Below are positions 44,366-55,674 of a DNA stretch of 64,000 nt, one piece after another. Origin of the DNA: Nothophaeocryptopus gaeumannii. Lineage: Eukaryota > Ascomycota > Dothideomycetes > Mycosphaerellales > Mycosphaerellaceae. A program made the position numbers and the translations under genes. Below the pieces are notes generated by a model. The model searched no databases. It saw nothing but the letters and a program-made list of their open reading frames with translations, and was not told where the DNA came from. Within the stretch, counting starts at the first letter, position 1. Each line of letters starts with the position of its first letter. The stretch is taken from positions 2,645,570 to 2,709,569 of the forward strand of contig JASISA010000010.1 in NCBI GenBank assembly GCA_031771865.1, in the 5' to 3' direction.

Positions 44366-44958
44366 TCAGGAGGAAGCAGAAGTCTGCTGCATCTGCGTCT
44401 GAATCTGGAGAATCTGAACGCAAGTCAGCGGGCGAACACAAACACGACACACACCGGACGGAGAGCGAGCAGGATATACCTCCATCTTCTTGCCCTCACT
44501 CTTCTCTTCGACTTCTTTGATGCTGCCTTCTATCCGTTTTCTACATGGAACACATTAGCAGGCAGCCAGAAGCCAGCAGGAACAGGAAGTCATACATCTC
44601 CTTCTCGATGAAGTCCAACCGACCCTCAACAGTGCTCTTGGCTTCCGTCGAGTCTTGCTTGAGAAGCACAGGTCCGACGAGCTTGTAGATAGTTGCGTCT
44701 TCTTCGAGGCCGCCGAATTCCTGAGTACAAGATCAGCGTTGCCTCTGAACTTGAAGGTTCGAATTGGCTTACATTTTGGACGCTCTTGTTCTCTTGTTGT
44801 TGAGACTCCAGCTTTTGCCGTGCTGAGACCATCTCGCTCATCTCTGTATAATGCTGGTCAGTTTTCGTGGCTCCACGGGCTCGGAAGTGCTGACACATAC
44901 GGGTTTGAAGACTCTGGTACTCGTCTGAGAGCGATTGCAATCTCGCCCGGTCACCCAT
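44366..44958 (-). CDS. pfd6: prefoldin subunit 6
   Basis: Five exons (44958-44901, 44843-44773, 44720-44596, 44540-44480, 44413-44366), all in phase, encode 120 residues. It begins MGDRARLQSLSDEYQSLQT and continues ARQKLESQQQENKSV. The central hairpin sequence EFGGLEEDATIYKLVGPVLL is the beta-prefoldin signature (PF01920). The C-terminal helix (RIEGSIKEVEEKSEGKKME) ends QTQMQQTSASS. Prefoldin hands actin and tubulin to the cytosolic chaperonin. Four introns in a 363-nt gene is dense; no single open frame shows more than fragments. The length is normal. Confidence 0.93.
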
Positions 44959-45387
44959 GATGAGGTTTGGTCAGATTCGACCTGGCCTCGTAAACCTGGG
45001 GACAAGAGTTCAGAGAGATATGAGGAGGTCGAGTGAATTCGAGAGAGGCGTGTTCCGGGACAGAAAGAAGTGAAGTCGAAAAGCGCGGATCACATGCAAG
45101 AGTCTCACTGTCAGAAGTTCATGACCCCGCGTCTTTTGGCCAATCGTTACCCCGCCAAACACGGGCCGCGCCGAGTGACGTCCATTTCTCTCAGGTCTCA
45201 GGTCGAGAGATTGGCTGCGCCAGTCTCCAGTAATTCACGTCCGTATCGCTGTTCGAAAGACCAACTCTTGAAGTGCCCATCACGAAACCTCGTACCATAC
45301 TACACCCGCTATTGAAGATCTTACACTGCCGATCTGCGACATACCACCTCCGAGACACGCTGCTGATAGCAGCGTCCTCCGTTCGCC
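44959..45387. promoter_or_regulatory. shared divergent promoter region of pfd6 and vps4
   Basis: 429 bp between two divergent start codons. No specific element recognised. Confidence 0.45.
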
Positions 45388-46740
45388 ATGTCAAACACCG
45401 ACTTCCTCGGCCGCGCGATCGAGCAGGTTAAGAAGGCCATCGAACAGGACACCGCTGGCGAATATGACAAGGCATACCAACTCTACTACCAAGCTCTCGA
45501 GCTGTTCATGCTTGCGTTGAAATGGGAGAAGAACCAAAAGTCCAAGGACATGATACGGCAGAAGGCAGGAGAGTACATGGAGCGCGCAGAGAAGCTCAAA
45601 AACCACTTAGCAGAACAGGACAATAAACGGAAACCTGCGGCGATGGGCGCCAACGGCAAAGCAGCGAACGGGTCAGGGAAAGGGAAAGGTGACGAGGATG
45701 ACGATCAAGATCCAGAGAGCAAGAAGTTGAGAGGGGCACTGGCTGGAGCGATATTGACGGATAAGCCGAATATCAAGTGGGAAGATGTTGCTGGTCTGGA
45801 GGGTGCGAAAGAGGCGCTAAAAGAGGCTGTCATATTACCCATAAAGTTTCCACACCTGTTCACTGGGAAGAGACAACCGTGGAAGGGCATATTGCTGTAC
45901 GGGCCTCCAGGTACGGGAAAGTCCTATCTGGCAAAGGCTGTGGCAACGGAGGCGAACAGTACATTCTTCAGTGTGAGCTCGTCAGATCTGGTCTCGAAAT
46001 GGATGGGTGAATCGGAAAGGTGAGTACAGTGTGGATAGGTGGAGGGACACGTGCTGACTTCCTGCAGACTTGTAAAACAGCTCTTCAACCTCGCACGAGA
46101 AAACAAACCTTCCATCATCTTCATTGACGAAATCGACGCTCTTTGCGGACCTCGAGGCGAAGGCGAATCAGAAGCATCCAGACGTATCAAGACTGAGCTG
46201 CTGGTACAAATGGACGGTGTTGGAAGAGACAGCAAAGGCGTTTTGATTCTTGGCGCAACGAATATCCCCTGGCAACTCGACGCAGCTATTCGAAGACGTT
46301 TTCAACGCAGAGTACACATCTCACTACCCGATCAACCCGCACGAATGAAGATGTTCGAACTTGCTGTGGGATCAACACCATGCGAGCTGCAAGCGGACGA
46401 CTACAGAGCACTTGCGAAGTACTCAGAAGGCTACTCCGGAAGCGATATCTCGATTGCCGTACAAGACGCGCTCATGCAACCCGTACGAAAGATTCAGACA
46501 GCAACACATTACAAGAAAGTCGAGGTAGACGGGCAAGAGAAGTTGACACCTTGTTCCCCGGGAGACGAACGCGCAATGGAGATGAACTGGACACAAGTGG
46601 ATACTGAAAAGCTACTGGAGCCTCCGCTGCAGGTCAAAGACTTCATCAAGGCTATCAAGTCTGCACGGCCGACAGTCAGCCAGGAAGACCTGACCAGGAA
46701 TGCGGACTGGACGAAAGAGTTCGGTAGCGAGGGTGCGTGA
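45388..46740 (+). CDS. vps4: AAA ATPase Vps4 (ESCRT-III disassembly)
   Basis: Exons 45388-46019 and 46068-46740 (donor GTGAGT, branch CTGAC, acceptor TGCAG) give 434 residues. Residues 1-75 are the MIT domain (RAIEQVKKAIEQDTAGEYDK) that binds ESCRT-III tails. A charged linker follows. The ATPase has Walker A GPPGTGKS at 172-179, Walker B IIFIDEID with Asp231-Glu232, and the arginine fingers in IRRRFQRR. The beta domain and C-terminal helix (VSQEDL..NADWTKEFG) are present. Vps4 disassembles ESCRT-III for multivesicular body sorting, cytokinesis and membrane repair. Complete, with all catalytic residues. Confidence 0.97.
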
Positions 46741-47807
46741 TCAAGAGCTAGACAGTATAGATGGCATAGCGGCGTTGCGTGGCGTTAGAGGTGTCTGAGC
46801 GTTCAGTCGGGCATAGCGGACGATGGGCGCCTATACAGATATTCATGCATATTTAACAGTGAGCGACATATTGACATGTTCTCTCGACGGCCATGTCTTC
46901 ATAAAGTGCTGGCCAGTGCTCTCAAGATCCGTTTGCGTCCCAGACATCTGACTCTACTAGCCTGTCAATAGCTTTGCTGCTCCGGGAGGGCCTCTCCACA
47001 AGCCCTTGAGATGAGGTCTACGGACTTTGATGCTTTTTCACTCGAAGCGTCGGCTGGGAAAGGCAAAATCGGTTGTACATAAATGAACATGTGATGATGG
47101 GTACTCGAGATGCCAAGCCATTGGAGTCTGTACGAGCGCGGAGAAAGCCCGCAACTTCTCATGTCCGAGATTTTGGCCGTACCTACTGCGTCTCGTATAT
47201 TTACTTCAGCTTTCCCTCACTTCGCTTCAATTCCTCTTTTCATTGTTCTTCAAGGTACTTAAGTCTTCTAGGACTTCTTGAGCTTCCTTCTGACATCCCG
47301 GTTCATATCCGCGTGGATTATGCAGGTAGCCAAGCTCGTGACCAAGCTTCTTGACCAGAACGTGTTGCCTAGCCTATTTCTACTGCACTTCCGCAAGACC
47401 GCCAAAGCATAAGGCATCACCACTGCGGACTTGTTCACATTGAAATGCAAAGCCTTCAGCTATCCCACGTCTTGGAAGAACGGTAGGTGGTCCCGGACGT
47501 TCTCGCCGCATCTCACTGCCGTTTGATGGGCCACGAGCCCCCCTGCAATTTGACCGCCCCGAAGCGACTCTGGCACTACGAGAGAATTTGGTAGCTCCCG
47601 AGGAAACGCAAGGCTAATACCACAGCACGTCATTATTCTGGGAGCAATCGCGTTGGAGCCAAGAAGACGATATGTGTAATCTACTAGATGGCACGGAAAA
47701 TATGGCGGAAAGGCAGACGGAAGCATAGACCTGGAGAGAGGTGAATCTTTCTTATCAGATCTTGTCAGTCTGATACTTCACATGCCACTTTTCTAATCTC
47801 TGAAGAC
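46741..47807. other. intergenic, no gene seen
   Basis: About 1.07 kb between Vps4 and the carboxypeptidase relic. Short open frames only, without features. Confidence 0.45.
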
Positions 47808-49620
47808 ATGAAGCTTTCTGCTCTGGTAGGTTTTGCTTTCAACGTCTCGGCTGTGCTCGGACTGCTGGGGCCGCCCGAGAAGGCACCAGTCAAGGCGAAG
47901 AGGAGCGTTCCGAGGGATCAAGCAGGAAAGAAACAGACTGAGAGCCAGAAGCCCGAGCATCTCAGTTCGAAGACTCGTAATACGTGTGCTCTCACTTATC
48001 GCAGCTCTGACAAGACGGTTGATCAGGTAGCATCTGTGCAGAATCTGCAGTTGACAGAAATGAAATTCCGGACGTCGACTTCATTGTAGGAGAGCCATAC
48101 GCCCGGAAATCTCCCAATCAGCAGGAAGCGCTCGGATCCAAAGCAGCTCTGGTTCTGTAACTTTCTTTCAGCCAATCCAGCAGCTCCGGATAAGATAGTC
48201 TTGTGGTATGCATGTCTACATGGATGAGCAAGTAGCTTGCGTACTGACCTTTACAGGCTCAATGGCAGTCCAGGATGCAGCTCCCTCGATGGTCTCCTCC
48301 AAGAAGATGGCCCTTTCCTCTGGCAATCTGGGACATATTCACCTATCACAGTTCCATGGTCATGGCACAATCTAAGCAACATGAACTGGAATGGCCAATC
48401 GCTCGGCACAGGCTTCAGTGCTTTCGCGGAAGAGAGCCAGAGAAGATCATCGATGAAGACCAAGTCGCTCGTCAGCTCATCGGATTCTGTGAGAACTTGA
48501 TGGACACTTTTAATTCGAAAGGCAGCAAAGTCTACTTGACAGGCGAGTCATACGCGGGCCAGTACATTCCGTCTATCGCTCAGCACATACTCAAGTCGAA
48601 CGATACGAAATACTTTGACGTGAAGGGTGTTATGCTGTATGATGCCTTTATTGGTGTGGATGCTGTTCATCAGTATGGTGAGTCTACCATCCCCTTTTCA
48701 CTACCAAAAGTACTGATTCGAGGCTGAACGACATCCGCGGCGCCTGCCGTCGACCATCTAAACGCCTACGCCAACATTTTCTCCCTCAACGACTCCTTCA
48801 CGAAAGACGTAACCTCTCGTACTGAGGAATGCGGATACTTCGACTTCATGACCGCCGCTCTTACCTCTCCTCCTCCCAATCCCTTCCTGGACCCTCCGGA
48901 GTTCACGGCCGACGGCTGCCTTGTCTGGGATGAAATTGTCACTGCGGCGTTTTACGTAAACCCTTGCTTCAACATCTACCACCTGACAGATTGCTGCCCC
49001 TTTCCATGAGATCAGCTCAGCATCCCTTCTTTTGGCTGAGGTCCCAATGACTATTTCAATCGATCGGAGGTTCAGAAAGCTTTTAATGCTCCACCGACAG
49101 ACTTTACAGTTTGTGGAGATATCGATCTTGAGCTTAATTAAACCTCGGATTAAGATCGCAGTCCGCCGACTTCGTTGGGATGCTGCCGTTGGTTATTGAG
49201 AAGACGGGAAACGTCGTTATCTCTCATGGGATGTTGGACTATCTGCTTCTGGAGAACGGGACTCTGGCTGCGATTCAGAATATGACTTGGGCAGGTAAGC
49301 AGGGCTTTCAACAACCACCTACCGACGATTTATTTGTGCCTTATCATCCGGGGTTCCATTTGGTCATCTATGAAGCATTTAATGAGCCTGTTCCAGTGAT
49401 CTCGATCGAGGGGCCCGCCGGATCGGGTTTCATGGGGAAGACGCATACGGAGAGAGGATTGACGTTTACGATTGTGCAACTGGCAGGTCATGAGATTCCG
49501 CAGTATGCACCGGGTGCGGCGTACAGGTAGTTGGAATTCCTGCTGGGGAGAACCGAGAGTCTCACACAGCGAGGGCCATTCACGACGCAAGAGGGTGGGA
49601 GTGGGAACTGGACTGCTTGA
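47808..49620 (+). pseudogene. decayed S10 serine carboxypeptidase
   Basis: A signal-peptide-like start (MKLSALVGFAFNVSAVLGLL) is followed by family landmarks in several frames. These are IPDVDFIVGEPYA, LNGSPGCSSLDGLLQEDGPF, the nucleophile motif GESYAGQYIPSIAQHIL, GMLDYLLLENGTLAAIQNMT with the catalytic Asp region, and GHEIPQYAPGAAYR with the catalytic His. Some gaps are real introns (for example donor GTATGC at about 48206). Others are not: a one-base insertion near 48103, stops after CCPFP (about 49009) and at 49138, and TAG at 49528 where the frame otherwise runs on (LEFLLGRTESLT) to 49620. So all catalytic motifs survive but the gene is broken. Known relatives are vacuolar or secreted acid carboxypeptidases. 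Confidence 0.8.
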
Positions 49621-49729
49621 GTCGCTGCTGGATGATCAGACCATCAGATAATGAGAGTGTGGACGATTCATGGGTTGACTACACATGCCATGCAGCTGTC
49701 CTATATTAGGGAAGTACGCCTCTCGTTGG

Positions 49730-50068
49730 TCACACGATGGTAATAGTCCTGGCCTCACCACCTCGGATCCACTCCACACTCTTCCCAATCCCAATTGCAT
49801 ATCCAATCCTCCTGTACGCTCTTTCCTCCTTGTCCAACTCATCGATGGGCTGCAAAGCAAGCGCATGCCAATGCTCAATGACCCGGTTGAACGCATTGCT
49901 GCAGTAGTCACAGATGTCACGGTATGGGTCTTCGTCTTCCGAGGTCGTTGGTGGAATTGCAGAGATGCAAAATCTTGCCTGCGGCCGTGGGAGTATGTTG
50001 CTCAATGTGAATTCGTTCTCGGGCTCTGAATCTACAGCTGGCCAGTCAACCCGGCCAAACGAGGGCAT
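49730..50068 (-). CDS. hypothetical protein
   Basis: 112 residues beginning MPSFGRVDWPAVDSEPENEF, with a pair of cysteines in DICDYCSNAFNRVIEHWHAL and a charged end. The composition is protein-like and even, unlike overlapping frames. I recognise no family. It is convergent with the carboxypeptidase relic and downstream of Grc3 on the same strand. A fragment of a longer gene is possible. Confidence 0.45.
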   Translation of the reverse strand: MPSFGRVDWPAVDSEPENEFTLSNILPRPQARFCISAIPPTTSEDEDPYRDICDYCSNAFNRVIEHWHALALQPIDELDKEERAYRRIGYAIGIGKSVEWIRGGEARTITIV

Positions 50069-50284
50069 GCTGATGCAGAAGACAAAGTTTCCCTATGACG
50101 AATTGGGATTTCGCGTGGTGGGTGTTTGTCTTGCATTTCATGAACGCGATGCTTGAGTGCGATAAATATCGTGGGTTGGTGAGGCTGTGCGAAGGAGCGT
50201 GGCGCTTCTGGCGAGAGGCCTCATGCAGCTAAAGGACAATCACAACACAGGGTCCAGCCGGCTTCCAAGGCCCCAATACTGCGA

Positions 50285-52252
50285 CTATCGAACGTCTTTC
50301 GCCATGGGAGGATGTCGCAGTCGCCAGACTGAGCCTTCTATGCCTACGGGCTCCCGCAGACTGATCCATGGCCTTTCTTCATCAAGGTGCGTCTCTCCGG
50401 CATGTAGGTCTTCGAGATAAGCCCATTCAGGCGCATCGAATGTCCCTCTGACCAACGCGACTGCACGATGTTCAAGATTTTTGATTTCGGCGTCACTTAC
50501 GGGCATGAGCAGATGCAGCGTCTTCTCGTCGTAGTCGATTCCGCGTACAAGCGCAAGCCCAGTGCAGTAGCTACGCCGAGGATCGAGCGGAGGAGTGTGA
50601 CCGGTGTCGTTTGGCGGCATGTAAGGCAAATATTCTCCTGCGGTCTTTTCAACAGCGTCTTCATCAATGCCCTCATCAGATACGACTATTGCTACTATAC
50701 TCCCGTCTAGTACCTCGGCGAGAAAGTCAGGATGAGGTGCTTGTCCATACGAGAGGATACCCGCGATGCCCGATCCGCCATCCGAATATGGTACAGTCCA
50801 TGATCTGAGAGTTCTCAAAGGTTTGCCGGTCCAAGCATACTCCGCAGAATTCGGCCTCTGATGGAAGTACGCCATTGATTGCATCGCTCTCTGCTCAACC
50901 GGAGTTCGTGACGAAGGCTGCCGATTCCGTCGCGGGATCCGATGACCTTGATGTGATGCACGTGAAGAAAGGTCGTTTGCCAGGTCTTTATCAATGGGCT
51001 CGAGAAGCACAATGTCCGTCAGTGCTAGGCTCGGCATTAAACTGAGCAGCACGCTTGCTCCAAGGCTGGCAACCCATCCACATGAGTTGACGACCACTGG
51101 TGCATTCATTGGTATGTGTCGAATCAGCTCTTCTGCGCATGAAATGTAGTGATCGGGATCGTCTCTGAAAGATGTGGCTGCTATGCTGTGCGATCGGACG
51201 AGACGGAAGGCTTTTGAAGATGATGCCGCAGGGTGCGTAAACGAAGAACCAAGGATTGGAGACCTAAGCTCAACAAGTGATACTTGTCCTGGTGGACCAA
51301 ATTCCGGCTGACCGGGGTCGAGGTCAAGATAGAAGCAGCTTGACGTGCCCTGCCGACTGATAATCATGTTGCAGAGCAAGCGGTTGAAAGTGGACTTGCC
51401 TGAGGATTTAGGGCCGACTGCCATGGTCCTGAAGGTCGACCCTGGAGCTTCAAGGTGGGCGTTGAGACGAGAAAGCACTTTCCTGGTCTCGTCATCGACC
51501 TCAAGCGGCGACAAAGCTCTCTGCAGGAGATCATCGTGAGTATGGGAGAGAAGCGCGAAGGACCGGCCAGACGCCTCATCCTTCACTCCGATATTCCGAA
51601 ACAACGGAGATAGTCTGCCCAGATCCTCGAGCCCGGATCTGATCGAGCTGATTCCGATGACGGATTCATCTTTCCGCGCAACGATTGCAGGCAGAGCAGT
51701 GATGCTTGGAGCATGAACCCTTTGCACGCCAGACTCTGGGTGCAGCATAGCGCCGTAGACAGTGACAACACCACTGATGACCTTCAAGTCATACTCTCCG
51801 ACGAATGTGACGCTCTCGTCGGCACGCAAAGATAGCTCCAGTTGTTGCGCGTCATCCCGTAGCACATTCCCTTTACGCTTGATGAAGGTCGAAAGTCGGA
51901 TGTTTGGTCGTGATGGCGCTGGAGGCCGTACTTCATTCTCGTCCTCTGACAAGTTACCCGATGCGCTCAGCGCGCTATGGTGACCATCGTAGGGAGCGCC
52001 TGCAATCGTTGTCGCCAGGTTTTGTTGTTCCATGTCTTCTTCGCTTTCTGCTCGCTGGGTCGACTGTCTCGCAGCGGCGAATGCGCTGAGCTGACCGTCG
52101 GATAGTTCATGACTGCTGAACAGCTTTTCGCCTTCCCTCTGCTTTGATGAAAGCTTCCCAAAGGCTTCCTGGACTTTTCGTTTGTTCGCCATTGGACGTG
52201 CGTGGTTTGCGGCGAGTCGGAAGTGGAAGGTCTGTGATCGGTAAAGTTGCAT
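50285..52252 (-). CDS. grc3: polynucleotide 5'-hydroxyl kinase Grc3 (NOL9)
   Basis: One 655-residue frame. Met at 52192 (MANKRKVQEAFGKL) is the likely start; the longer start at 52252 adds 20 residues. A P-loop GPKSSGKST begins at residue 280 of the long form, with FYLDLDPGQPEFGPPGQVSL (Walker B-like lid region) after it. This order is that of the Clp1/Grc3 kinase family (PF16575). Downstream PVVVNSCGWVASLGASVLLS is also typical. Grc3 pairs with the nuclease Las1 to process ITS2 of pre-rRNA and is tied to Pol I termination. It is divergent from RPA34, a Pol I subunit gene, across a very short gap. Confidence 0.93.
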   Translation of the reverse strand: MQLYRSQTFHFRLAANHARPMANKRKVQEAFGKLSSKQREGEKLFSSHELSDGQLSAFAAARQSTQRAESEEDMEQQNLATTIAGAPYDGHHSALSASGNLSEDENEVRPPAPSRPNIRLSTFIKRKGNVLRDDAQQLELSLRADESVTFVGEYDLKVISGVVTVYGAMLHPESGVQRVHAPSITALPAIVARKDESVIGISSIRSGLEDLGRLSPLFRNIGVKDEASGRSFALLSHTHDDLLQRALSPLEVDDETRKVLSRLNAHLEAPGSTFRTMAVGPKSSGKSTFNRLLCNMIISRQGTSSCFYLDLDPGQPEFGPPGQVSLVELRSPILGSSFTHPAASSSKAFRLVRSHSIAATSFRDDPDHYISCAEELIRHIPMNAPVVVNSCGWVASLGASVLLSLMPSLALTDIVLLEPIDKDLANDLSSRASHQGHRIPRRNRQPSSRTPVEQRAMQSMAYFHQRPNSAEYAWTGKPLRTLRSWTVPYSDGGSGIAGILSYGQAPHPDFLAEVLDGSIVAIVVSDEGIDEDAVEKTAGEYLPYMPPNDTGHTPPLDPRRSYCTGLALVRGIDYDEKTLHLLMPVSDAEIKNLEHRAVALVRGTFDAPEWAYLEDLHAGETHLDEERPWISLREPVGIEGSVWRLRHPPMAKDVR

Positions 52253-52393
52253 CTCTCACCGCCTTGGCAGAATAAATTTCTGGGATTGAGCTTCCTCAAG
52301 CCTTTGCGATTGGACGAAACTAGTCTTCTTCTCATTGAATCTGGTCTATGTCTCTAATTGCCTGATTACCTGAAGAGGCTACTGTAGGCAGAG
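52253..52393. promoter_or_regulatory. compact divergent promoter of grc3 and rpa34
   Basis: Only 141 bp (201 bp if Grc3 starts at 52192) separate the two start codons. Both products act in the nucleolus on rRNA synthesis or processing, so co-regulation from one promoter is plausible. I see no clear PAC or RRPE box. Confidence 0.55.
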
Positions 52394-53815
52394 ATGGCAC
52401 AGGAGAAGGCCGTCAAGTTGTCAAGCAGGAAAGAGAAGACGGGAAAGAAGCAGAAGAGCGCAAAGCCCGCGACCTCCAGGACGACGCAGTCTGGGTTGAG
52501 TGAGGAGAAGGTGGTAGACTCGGACAGCGAAGTTGAGACGACCAAGCCCACGACCGCGAGTCCGAAGAAGGTGAAGAAGGCAAAGTCGAAAGCAGCACAA
52601 CCATCGCCACCGCCGAAAGAGCCGACACCCGAAGCGAGCAGCGATGAAGAGAGCGAAGAGTCTGGATCGAGCAGCGGCGGCGATGAGGACGAGGGTAAAG
52701 AGATGATAGATACGCCAGTGCCGAAGAAGCCTGATCTTGTCCCGGCGAAGGTCAATGGCGTGAAGCGGAAGGCAGCAGAGGAGAACGGAGAGGAGGAGAC
52801 AGACTCATCGGAGGAAGAAAGCGACACATCTGCACAACCAGACGCAAAGAGGGCCAAGACATCCGACAAGGAGAAGAGCAGTAGCGAAGAGGAGGACTCG
52901 TCTCAGGAGGCGGATGATTGCAGCGAGGAGCAGTCGGCCGAGGACAAGACGCCTGCAAAGACGATTGCATTCAAACCTGCGGTCGCAGTGGGCGACAAGA
53001 GCATACCGGCGCAGCCATTCAAACCTCCACCCGACTACAATGCTGTCCAGATTCAAGGTGCAGTCATGTCGGCAAGCAGCTTCGGTGGCAAGCAGATATG
53101 GCACATCACCGCACCCTCGAAAGTGCCGCTGAAAGAGCTCACCGAGGTTGCTCAGACTGCGCTACAGAACGGATCGACTGTGCTCAGTCACAAGGGGACC
53201 GACTATATACTCGCCGAAGACCTCAACCACTCCACGCAGTTCGATCGCGTTATGGCACCCAGCAAGGATGGATACGACATCGTGCCTCAGAAGATCTCAA
53301 TGACCTTTAATCTGCAGCAAAAGATTGTGCTACCAAACCTGAGCCGGAAGCAGGCAGACACAGCGGCCGGAAGCAATGCTGCTGCAGACATCGCGCAGCC
53401 TTCTGTCAGCACGGCGCGACCACAACCGAAAGGCATGCGCATGCGGTACAAGCCGCCGGGATTTGGTGCTGGTGATCCGGGATTGGGGAGTGATAGTGAA
53501 GGAGAGGATGACCTGAGGCCAAAGTCGTCGAAGCAATTCCCGAAGACGCTGGGTGGTGCGCCAGCCGCGGCTGAAAAGCCCGAGACTGCAGAGAAGAGCA
53601 AGAAGAACAAGAAGAAGCAGAGAGACGAGGATGTTGATATGGTCAACGGAGATTCGGTACCGCCTCCGTCAGCTCAGCCTCAGAAGAGGCATGCGGAAGT
53701 ACTGCCTGGTACCGGAACGTCTGAGGAGAAAGGGGAGCTGAGCAAGGAGGACAAGAAGAAGCGGAAAGCTGAGAAGAAAGCGAGGAGGGAGTCCAAGATG
53801 AAGAGCGAGAGCTGA
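52394..53815 (+). CDS. rpa34: RNA polymerase I subunit RPA34 (A34.5)
   Basis: A 473-residue single frame. Residues 1-195 are Lys/Glu/Ser-rich and likely disordered. The core (about 195-320) reads AFKPAVAVGDKSIPAQPFKP, FGGKQIWHITAPSKVPLKEL and the strand SHKGTDYILAED, matching PF08208, the A34.5 dimerisation module. GMRMRYKPPGFGAGDPG follows. The end is a Lys-rich tail (KKKRKAEKKARRE), as in yeast A34.5. It partners RPA49 in Pol I, helping initiation and elongation in the nucleolus. The start ATG lies 141 bp from the longer Grc3 start. Confidence 0.92.
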   Translation: MAQEKAVKLSSRKEKTGKKQKSAKPATSRTTQSGLSEEKVVDSDSEVETTKPTTASPKKVKKAKSKAAQPSPPPKEPTPEASSDEESEESGSSSGGDEDEGKEMIDTPVPKKPDLVPAKVNGVKRKAAEENGEEETDSSEEESDTSAQPDAKRAKTSDKEKSSSEEEDSSQEADDCSEEQSAEDKTPAKTIAFKPAVAVGDKSIPAQPFKPPPDYNAVQIQGAVMSASSFGGKQIWHITAPSKVPLKELTEVAQTALQNGSTVLSHKGTDYILAEDLNHSTQFDRVMAPSKDGYDIVPQKISMTFNLQQKIVLPNLSRKQADTAAGSNAAADIAQPSVSTARPQPKGMRMRYKPPGFGAGDPGLGSDSEGEDDLRPKSSKQFPKTLGGAPAAAEKPETAEKSKKNKKKQRDEDVDMVNGDSVPPPSAQPQKRHAEVLPGTGTSEEKGELSKEDKKKRKAEKKARRESKMKSES

Positions 53816-54029
53816 GGCCAAGGATAGCTACGTAGAAGCCAACAACGATCCTCTCCAGTATCCCCGGTCTGGTCCCGTAGTCATGTTGCTCATCTTTTGC
53901 CCTACAGCGTGCTGACTTCTTGCGCGCAAAGCTGAACCGTACTTCCACAGCAACAACGGCATCGGATTGTTAATCCACGTGGATAGATTGCGAGATATGG
54001 GCTTTCATAATCGTTCGCAACTGAAAGTT
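53816..54029. other. 3' flank of rpa34
   Basis: Normal-composition DNA with the 3' UTR, ending where the AT-rich block begins. No gene seen. Confidence 0.5.
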
Positions 54030-54834
54030 TAATTTCTTGCGGCGCTTCGGCCGAGTTACTCGTCTATAAGGTAGTAGTATCGAGTCCGATATCGGGATCG
54101 AATCTAAAGCTTGTTTCTCGTAAAGTCGGGATCCTCTAGTCGCATAGAGATATAGAGAACCTTATAGAAACCTTATCTCTTTATCTACTTCTATTTCTAG
54201 ATTTAATAAGAGGCTATATATTAAAAGAGCTTGTATTTTAGTAGTATAAGAGTAGTACTAAGATAGTAGAGGGGTACTAGAGGTAAAGAGTTAGAGTTAC
54301 GCTAGTAGATAAAGATAAAGAGTTAGTATAATAGGTAAAGAGATAAAGAGTTAATAACTATAGGTAAAAATATAGTAATCTCTAGGTTCTTACTATTTAC
54401 TAGGTCGACTAATAATACTACTATAATAACTATAGTACTACTCTATTTTAGTTAAATTAGAGGAATTCCTCTAGTAAGTAAGTAAATAGAGACTAGCTAT
54501 CTAGATATCTAAACTCTTAGGTATAAAATCTTATATATATAGCCTAGGTAGGAGTCGGATTATAGAGTAGGGATCGCTAGATCGTTAGAAAGAGAGTTAG
54601 ATATAGATACTACGTAGAAAATAGATAAGATATAGCTTAAGGAGGAAAAGAGAACCTCTCCTTAAAAGTTAAAAGGAGAAAACTCTCCTCTAAGTCTTAG
54701 CGTATCTATATAACTATATTACGTATACTCTAGTACTTAGGTATTATTAGGTAACGCCTATAACATTACTCCTCCCTTACGCGTAAGGTTCCTAATAAGC
54801 GTAATATTACTCTTTTTTATTATTTCTTTAAGTA

Positions 54835-55147
54835 GGTAGGAGCGAGAAGCGAGACTCTTATATAGATAGGAACGACTTCTTTAGATAGGTAGGCGAGAGC
54901 GAGATATAAGGCTCTCGTATAGATAGGGACGACTTATTCGGATAGGCGAGAGCGAGATACGAGACTCTTAGGTAGGTAGGGACGACTTCTTTAGATAAGC
55001 GAGAGTAAGAAGCGAGACTCTTAGGTAGGTAGGGACGACTTCTTTAGATAGGTAGGCGAGAGCGAGAAGCGAGACTCTTAGGTAGGTAGGGACGACTTCT
55101 CGAGACTCTTAGGTAGGTAGGAACGACGTCTTTAGATAGGTAGTATA
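54835..55147. repeat. tandem repeat array in the RIP island
   Basis: Five to six imperfect units of about 45-65 bp, each built of TAGGTAGGGACGACTTCTTT, an AGATAGGTAGGCGAGAGCGA segment and AGCGAGACTCTT. Units vary in length by loss of internal pieces. Confidence 0.75.
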
Positions 55148-55674
55148 GTAGGAGTTCTCGTGTTCTCTTATATATAGTAATAAATACGTAAGAAGGTCTT
55201 AGTAAGGTTATATATACCTTCTTAGAGGCTCCTCGACTACGAAGGAAGTAGACACGCGCGCGTGCGAGTACGTAGACTTATATACTCGTTATACAGGTAT
55301 ATATACACGCTCGTTACTTATCGTCTCCCCCTTTCTATATTACTATAATTACGCCTCTAAGAGCCCTATAAAGCTTAAGACAAGCCGATTAAAGGCGATC
55401 CGGTATATCGATACTACTAGTCGAGGAATATTAACTCGACCGTAGGCGTATCGCTTAGCGCGCCTATATCTTTTTAGTAACTCCGCTAGAGGGGGTATTA
55501 ACTATAAAATACCCTACTAGAGGTAGTATCGACGCGCTAGATCGAATATAGTAACTTTCGAATTATATATAATATAGGGCGTTATTTTCGATAACGAGCG
55601 AGAACCTATAGATAAGTTAACGTACTAATAAAAGGCGTGCCTCCCGGAAATATACTAATATAAGGCGTGTATTA

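Noticed and set aside
44755..44770. B-box-like GGTTCGAATTGG
   Set aside because: The flanks do not form a T-stem and the sequence lies in an intron of prefoldin 6.
54835..55147. CRISPR-like repeat array
   Set aside because: Units are contiguous and degenerate without unique spacers, in a eukaryotic RIP-mutated block.
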